DNA of 17,154 nt, taken from positions 1-17,154 of the forward strand of contig CAMLGG010000097.1 of the NCBI GenBank assembly GCA_946479475.1, written 5' to 3'. Shown piece after piece: positions 15,120 through 17,154 of the stretch (positions are counted from its first letter, which is position 1; each line of letters opens with the position of its first letter). The DNA is from an uncultured Ideonella sp. (GTDB taxonomy: Bacteria > Pseudomonadota > Gammaproteobacteria > Burkholderiales > Burkholderiaceae). Made by a program: the position numbers and the translations under genes. The notes beneath the pieces are model-generated. The model saw nothing but the letters and a program-made list of their open reading frames with translations. It was not told where the DNA came from and ran no database searches.

Positions 15120-17154
15120 GCGCGAGCACCTTCCCGGCGGCGGCCGCGCAGCCGCCGCCCGAGCCGGTCGAAGGCCAGGTAGATCACCGGCGTGGTGAAC
15201 AGCGTCAGCACCTGGCTCACGATCAGGCCGCCGAAGATGGCCAGGCCCAGCGGCCGGCGCAGCTCGGCGCCTTCGCCCCAGCCGAACATCAGCGGCAGCG
15301 CCGCGCCGAGCGCCGCCATCGTCGTCATCAGGATGGGCCTGAAGCGCAGCAGGGCGGCCTGGTGGATCGCCTCGCGCGGCGGCCTGCCCTCGACCCGCTC
15401 GGCCTCGATCGCGAAGTCGATCATCATGATCGCGTTCTTCTTGACGATGCCGATGAGCAGGATGATGCCGATGATGCCGATGACGCCCAGGTCGTGGCCG
15501 GCCAGCATCAGCGCGAGCAGCGCGCCCACGCCGGCCGAGGGCAGGGTGGACAGGATCGTCAGCGGGTGCACGTAGCTCTCGTACAGCACGCCCAGCACGA
15601 TGTAGACGCAGACGATGGCCGCGAGGATCAGCCACAGCTCGTTGGCCAGCGACTTCTCATAGGCGCCGGCGGCGCCCAGGAGCGTCAACGACACGCTGTC
15701 CGGCATCGCGATCTCCCGGGTGGCCGCCCGGATCGCATCGACCGCCGTGCCGAGCGAGACGCCCTCGGCCGTGTCGAAGCCTATGGTCGCCGCCGGGTAC
15801 TGCGCCACCCGGGTGATCTGCAGCGGCGCCGGCACCTCGCGGATGGCGGCGAAGGCCGAGAGCGGCGTCGCCGCGCCGCTGCCGGTGGCCACGTGCAGGT
15901 TGGCCAGCGACTGCGGGCTGGTGGCCAGGTCGGGCCTCGCCTCCAGGATCACGCGGTACTGGTTCGTCTGGGTGAAGATGGTCGAGACGATGCGCTGGCC
16001 GAAGGCGCTGTAGAGCGCGTCGTCGACCGACGAGGCGCTGATGCCCAGGCGCGAGGCGGTGTCGCGGTCGATGTCGACCTGCACCGCCACGCCGGTCGCC
16101 CCCACGTCGGTCACCACGTTCCGCACCTGCGGCACGCCCTGCAGCCGCTGGGCGAGCGCGGTGGCCCACTGCGCCACCGTCGCCTCGTCGGCGCCCTCCA
16201 TCGACACCCGGTACTGGGTGGGCCCGGTCTCGGCATCGATCGTCAGGTCCTGCGTGGGCTGCAGGTAGAGCGTGACACCGGCGATCTTCGCAACCCGCGA
16301 GCGCAAGCGCTCCATCAGCGCCTCCTGCGAGCCGCTGCGCCCTTTCTTCAGCTCGATGAGCAGGCTGCCGGTGTGCAGCATCGTGTTGTTGGCGGCGTCG
16401 ACGCCGACCAGCGAGGCGACGTGCTCGACATCCGGGTCCTCCAGGATCGCCCGGGCCGCCTGCTGCTGCAGCTGCGCCATGCGGGCATAGCTCACCGTCT
16501 GCGAAGCCTGCAGGCGCCCCTGCAGCTGGCCGGTGTCCTGCGTGGGAAACAGGCCCTTGGGGATCACGAGGTAGAGCAGGGCAGTGAGCGCCAGGGTGGC
16601 CAACGCCACCCAGAGCGTGGCGCCCTGGCGGTCGAGCACCCACTCGAGGCCACGGTCGTAACGCGCCACGACGAGGTCGAACCCACGCTGGATGCGCGCC
16701 CCGATCCCGTGCGGTTGCTCGCCGCTGCGCAGCATGCGGCCCGTCATCATCGGCACCAGCGTGAGCGACACGACCGCCGAGATGAGGATGGTGATGGCCA
16801 GCGTGACCGCGAATTCGCGGAACAGCCGCCCGACCACGTCGCCCATGAACAGCAGCGGGATCAGCACCGCGATGAGCGAGACGGTCAGGCTGATGATGGT
16901 GAAGCCGATCTGCGTGGCACCCTTCAGTGCCGCCTGCATGGGGGTGTTCTGGCTCCGGCCGGGCGCAAGTGCGCCCTTAACGCCGGCTTCGCCGGCATTA
17001 GCCTCTGCCGAAACATCTCCCGGCATCTCAAGATGCCGGGAGATGTTTTCGATCATCACGATGGCGTCGTCGACCACGAAGCCGGTGGCGATCGTCAGGG
17101 CCATCAGGCTCAGGTTGTTGAGGCTGTAGCCCAGCAGGTACATCAGCCCGCAGG
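15116..17154 (-). CDS. mdtB: RND multidrug efflux pump, MdtB-like, 5'-partial, with unusual in-frame insert
   Basis: The frame is open to the right edge, so roughly the first 370 residues lie outside the window. About 678 residues are visible, from just before TM4 to the C-terminus. TM4 carries the Asp pair in GFVVDDAIVMIENISR. The rest follows MdtB closely: TPMQAALKGATQIGFTIIS, FMGDVVGRLFREFAVTLAI, then LGVLYESYVHPLTILSTLP, GIVKKNAIMMIDF and LRFRPILMTT. Between E and P of ENISRHLE...PMQAAL there are 28 residues (16943-17026), where E. coli MdtB and MdtC and the sister pump here have about 4. From RND topology this is the cytoplasmic TM4-TM5 loop, a site that can tolerate extra residues. The frame is kept, so the protein is likely made. 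The downstream genes overlap its stop, so any effect of the insert on the mRNA would reach mdtC and the channel gene. Confidence 0.92.
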   Translation of the reverse strand, partial: CGLMYLLGYSLNNLSLMALTIATGFVVDDAIVMIENISRHLEMPGDVSAEANAGEAGVKGALAPGRSQNTPMQAALKGATQIGFTIISLTVSLIAVLIPLLFMGDVVGRLFREFAVTLAITILISAVVSLTLVPMMTGRMLRSGEQPHGIGARIQRGFDLVVARYDRGLEWVLDRQGATLWVALATLALTALLYLVIPKGLFPTQDTGQLQGRLQASQTVSYARMAQLQQQAARAILEDPDVEHVASLVGVDAANNTMLHTGSLLIELKKGRSGSQEALMERLRSRVAKIAGVTLYLQPTQDLTIDAETGPTQYRVSMEGADEATVAQWATALAQRLQGVPQVRNVVTDVGATGVAVQVDIDRDTASRLGISASSVDDALYSAFGQRIVSTIFTQTNQYRVILEARPDLATSPQSLANLHVATGSGAATPLSAFAAIREVPAPLQITRVAQYPAATIGFDTAEGVSLGTAVDAIRAATREIAMPDSVSLTLLGAAGAYEKSLANELWLILAAIVCVYIVLGVLYESYVHPLTILSTLPSAGVGALLALMLAGHDLGVIGIIGIILLIGIVKKNAIMMIDFAIEAERVEGRPPREAIHQAALLRFRPILMTTMAALGAALPLMFGWGEGAELRRPLGLAIFGGLIVSQVLTLFTTPVIYLAFDRLGRRLRGRRREGARA
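16961..16976. repeat. 7-bp inverted repeat GGGCGCA/TGCGCCC within the insert
   Basis: GGGCGCA (16961-16967), spacer AG, TGCGCCC (16970-16976), a perfect match. It is one base away from the middle hairpin and is the third stem of the cassette. Confidence 0.85.
16978..17000. repeat. Inverted repeat TAA-n-GCCGGC / GCCGGC-n-TTA within the insert
   Basis: GCCGGC (16982-16987), loop TTC, GCCGGC (16991-16996), extended by TAA/TTA (16978-16980 with 16998-17000) across one mismatch (C16981 against A16997). It is the middle of three hairpins. Confidence 0.85.
17011..17048. repeat. 18-bp perfect inverted repeat with 2-nt spacer
   Basis: AAACATCTCCCGGCATCT (17011-17028) and its exact reverse complement AGATGCCGGGAGATGTTT (17031-17048) are separated only by CA. 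Read on the minus strand, the 17031-17048 arm with the spacer encodes conserved family residues (ENISRHLE), and the 17011-17028 arm encodes the first residues of the insert. In mRNA it would fold into a long, GC-rich hairpin; in DNA it could extrude as a cruciform. Confidence 0.97.

Larger units (their letters stand above)
16943..17026 (-). repeat. In-frame palindrome-rich insert in the mdtB-like gene
   Basis: These 84 nt encode 28 residues (MPGDVSAEANAGEAGVKGAL, then APGRSQNT) that replace a 4-residue turn in the family, a net gain of about 72 nt. The DNA consists largely of inverted repeats, listed separately. It has a less biased codon pattern than its surroundings (GAA, CTT, GTT, AAT). 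No transposase, obvious target duplication or match to a named element is visible. The right junction is approximate, because native and inserted residues cannot be separated precisely without relatives. Confidence 0.75.

Noticed and set aside
1..17154. CRISPR arrays, tRNA or rRNA genes, transposases, integrases, attachment sites
   Set aside because: I looked for regular direct repeats, cloverleaf-type sequences and transposase motifs and saw none.

Overview
The window is GC-rich (roughly 70% by eye), tightly packed bacterial DNA. The gene families, GTG starts and codon choice fit a beta-proteobacterium, most likely Burkholderiales. This is inferred from style and gene content; there is no rRNA or other marker in the window. 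I see no tRNA, rRNA, CRISPR array or transposase. No gene-free stretch exceeds 150 bases.

Layout: (1) 1-5701, plus strand: a copper/silver efflux operon made of a TolC-type outer-membrane channel (5' end outside the window), a CusB-type adaptor and a CusA-type RND pump. The genes are joined by 4-nt overlaps. The adaptor has a metal-binding domain fused at each end. (2) 5586-7892, minus strand: an XPD/DinG-like Fe-S helicase with an N-terminal PD-(D/E)XK nuclease-like domain, whose 3' end overlaps cusA by 116 nt. (3) 8004-9845, plus strand, divergent from the helicase: a soluble PAS/histidine kinase/receiver hybrid. (4) 9990-10492, plus strand: a yefM-yoeB toxin-antitoxin module of visibly lower GC, with a recognisable TGTACA-type operator. 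(5) 10486-17154, minus strand: an MdtB-like pump (5' end outside the window), an MdtC-like pump and a NodT-family outer-membrane lipoprotein. These are also joined by ATGA overlaps and form most of an MdtABC-type drug efflux operon. The adaptor (mdtA) would lie beyond the right edge.

The two efflux operons point toward each other, with the helicase, kinase and toxin-antitoxin block between them. The Cus proteins would move Cu(I)/Ag(I) from the periplasm or cytoplasm out through the channel. The MdtB/MdtC pair would form a mixed pump exporting organic compounds through the lipoprotein channel.

The most unusual item is in the mdtB-like gene. At 16943-17026 there is an in-frame insert of 28 codons where the family, including the sister pump in this window, has about 4. 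The insert region is built from three hairpins, and its end is an 18-bp perfect inverted repeat with a 2-nt spacer. One arm of that repeat encodes the conserved family residues, so the other arm is an exact inverted copy of genuine coding sequence. It looks like a palindromic element tolerated inside a protein, comparable in principle to Rickettsia palindromic elements. I cannot assign it to any element I know.
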